Source: Halovivax sp. (GTDB lineage Archaea; Halobacteriota; Halobacteria; Halobacteriales; Natrialbaceae). Taken from it: a stretch of DNA of 14,902 bases. The DNA lies in assembly GCA_007119345.1 (NCBI GenBank), contig SKPV01000079.1:1-14902 (forward strand), written 5' to 3'. The position numbers and the translations under genes are program-made. The notes beneath the pieces are model-generated. The model was not told the DNA's origin. It saw nothing but the letters and a program-made list of their open reading frames with translations, and searched no databases. Shown one piece after another: positions 13,785 through 14,902 of this stretch (positions are counted from its first letter, which is position 1; each line of letters begins with the position of its first letter).

Positions 13785-13791
13785 GTTAAAT
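13785..13791 (-). promoter_or_regulatory. TATA-like box of the ABC importer operon
   Basis: The minus strand reads ATTTAAC, centred 30 nt before ATG 13758. The mRNA would have little or no leader. Confidence 0.5.
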
Positions 13792-13902
13792 GTTCACATT
13801 AGGCAATTTCGTTACAATTGACCCGTCACCGGGGCGGACGAACGACTTATGGCGGTCTCGGCGAAACCGAGGGGTGACCGCGGTACTCCCGCCCGTACGA
13901 CC

Positions 13903-14439
13903 ATGAACTCGAACGACGGCGGCGCGGACCGGAGCGACGCCGACGGGTGTGACACGCCGACGCCGGACCACAGCGGCGAGGAGCGGCGACCGTCGGCGCG
14001 GCGGCGCGGGTCCGACGATGGCCGCCTCGCCTGGTCCGAGGAGATTCTCTTCGGGGGGATGGAGCTCACAATCCTTTCGACGCCGGCGTTCGCCGCGCTC
14101 GTCACCCTCCAGGGCGTCTACCCGGACGCCGCTCCCCTCGCCGGGCTGCAGGCGCTCGCCGTCGGGAGCGTGGCCCTCGCGGCGTTCCGCACCCGCGCCG
14201 TCGACGTCGGGCCGTGGCCGCGCCGCGGGGAGTTCGCCTCGCTCCCGCTGCGGGTGACGTACTTCAGCGTCCTCTTCTTCGCGGCGACGATGGGCGTCGC
14301 CGTGGCGGCCGCCGCCGCCGGCACGTGGTGGGCGACGCTCCTGGGCGGCGCGACGCAAACGATCGGGCTCGCAGCGTTCCCAACGGTCTACGGCCTTGTC
14401 CACGGCGAGCCGCTGCGGGACCCCGTCGCGCGGGCGTGA
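13903..14439 (+). CDS. Haloarchaeal multi-spanning membrane protein, unknown function
   Basis: From ATG 13903 the product is 178 residues. The first 45 are polar, acidic and probably disordered. About four hydrophobic segments follow (roughly 52-72, 79-95, 116-138, 140-166), with a short tail. No catalytic or metal-binding motifs are visible, and I do not recognise the family. An in-frame ATG at 13849 would add 18 residues rich in Arg and Pro, which look like translated non-coding sequence; an AT-rich ACTTATGG near 13844-13851 could be the promoter of the shorter form. If the longer form is used, the TACAATT near 13813-13819 would be its box. It diverges from the ABC operon and shows no link to sugar metabolism. 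Confidence 0.7.
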   Translation: MNSNDGGADRSDADGCDTPTPDHSGEERRPSARRRGSDDGRLAWSEEILFGGMELTILSTPAFAALVTLQGVYPDAAPLAGLQALAVGSVALAAFRTRAVDVGPWPRRGEFASLPLRVTYFSVLFFAATMGVAVAAAAAGTWWATLLGGATQTIGLAAFPTVYGLVHGEPLRDPVARA

Positions 14440-14447
14440 CCCGCCCG
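14431..14447 (+). terminator. Hairpin spanning the stop codon of the membrane protein gene
   Basis: CGGGCG (14431-14436) and CGCCCG (14442-14447) form a perfect 6-bp stem with the TGA stop in the loop. It is followed by GACGTATTTG, which also serves as the next promoter. Possibly a 3'-end structure. Confidence 0.3.
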
Positions 14448-14451
14448 GACG

Positions 14452-14457
14452 TATTTG
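14452..14457 (+). promoter_or_regulatory. TATA-like box of the CxxC membrane protein gene
   Basis: TATTTG is centred about 28 nt before ATG 14483, consistent with a leaderless mRNA. Confidence 0.5.
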
Positions 14458-14482
14458 TACCGGCGATCCCTTCACTCGGGCG

Positions 14483-14902
14483 ATGAACCCGCTCGCACCG
14501 ATCCGGGCGGCCCTCGACCGCGTCCGCCGACCGGAGTACACCGGCGAGAACCGCTGCTGGCCCTGCACGGTCGCCAACGGTTCGATCGTGCTCATCGCCG
14601 CGACGGCGCTGGCCCTCCTGCACCCACTCGCCTCAGCCGCGGCGCTCGCGATCGGCGCCGCGCTCGTCGCGCTTCGCGGCTACGTCGTCCCCGGAACTCC
14701 GGCCCTCGCGCCGGCGCTGACGTCGGCGCTGCCGGTCGGGGGCGACGAGCGGCCCGACTCCGACTCGCTCTCGGACGGGGCCGACGGCGAGGCGGTGCTC
14801 GCGGCGCTGCTCGAGGTGGGTGCGGTCGAGGCCGAGGACAACGAGATGCGCCTCGACGACGCGTTTCGCGCGCGGTTCGCCGAGCGGATGGCCGAGCTGC
14901 GC
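14483..14902 (+). CDS. Haloarchaeal membrane protein with N-terminal CxxC, truncated by window edge
   Basis: Only the first 140 residues are present, and the frame runs open to the end. After a basic start, residues 22-31 read ENRCWPCTVA, a CxxC motif that could bind metal or act in thiol chemistry. Two hydrophobic stretches follow, at about 33-50 and 50-75, then a long acidic soluble region. This arrangement recalls small haloarchaeal membrane proteins that begin with a Cys-Pro-Cys-type motif, but I cannot name the family. Start 14483 is well supported by promoter spacing. The 43-nt gap to the upstream gene, filled by a hairpin and a promoter, suggests separate transcription. Confidence 0.7.
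   Translation, partial: MNPLAPIRAALDRVRRPEYTGENRCWPCTVANGSIVLIAATALALLHPLASAAALAIGAALVALRGYVVPGTPALAPALTSALPVGGDERPDSDSLSDGADGEAVLAALLEVGAVEAEDNEMRLDDAFRARFAERMAELR

Overview
The window is from a haloarchaeon (class Halobacteria). It has very high G+C and an acidic proteome rich in Asp and Glu. Exported proteins carry Tat lipoprotein signals, the small-domain proteins look haloarchaeal, and almost every gene start lies 25-32 nt downstream of a lone AT-rich TATA-like box, as expected for leaderless archaeal transcripts. I cannot place the genus. I see no insertion sequences, CRISPR arrays or rRNA.

Left part (1-5460), housekeeping and small genes. An HTTM-domain membrane protein cut by the left edge diverges from trpS (tryptophanyl-tRNA synthetase). 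Two overlapping tiny ORFs with their own promoter follow. Next come a putative DNA-binding protein (ParB-like helix-turn-helix plus ribbon-helix-helix-like tail) and a tRNA-Lys(UUU) whose promoter overlaps the preceding stop codon. A two-gene unit then encodes a membrane-anchored OB-fold-like protein and a YdjM/DUF457-type membrane metal-dependent hydrolase.

Central and right part (5463-13758), a disaccharide (probably trehalose) utilisation locus. A TrmB-type sugar-sensing regulator is divergent from a cytoplasmic GH37 trehalase. Convergent with the trehalase is a four-gene ABC importer operon, read on the minus strand in the order Tat lipoprotein sugar-binding protein, MalF-type permease, MalG-type permease, MalK-type ATPase. 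The simplest model is that the binding protein captures trehalose outside, the permease/ATPase complex imports it, the trehalase splits it into two glucoses, and TrmB senses sugar to control the set. A small Tat lipoprotein of unknown function lies downstream of trmB with its own promoter. The gap between them holds a cluster of ACTC/GAGT half-sites resembling known TrmB sites. A 39-codon ORF precedes the trehalase and overlaps its start as ATGA. The trehalase and binding-protein promoters share a 14-bp AT-rich element.

Right end (13903-14902). Two haloarchaeal membrane proteins of unknown function; the second has an N-terminal CxxC motif and runs off the window.

No intergenic stretch exceeds 300 bp. 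The largest (2839-3086, 967-1206, 7123-7324, 4228-4418) hold promoters, inverted repeats and nothing else I can support. I did not find a clearly new large system. The least described elements are the trehalase upstream ORF, the tandem microproteins and the half-site cluster.
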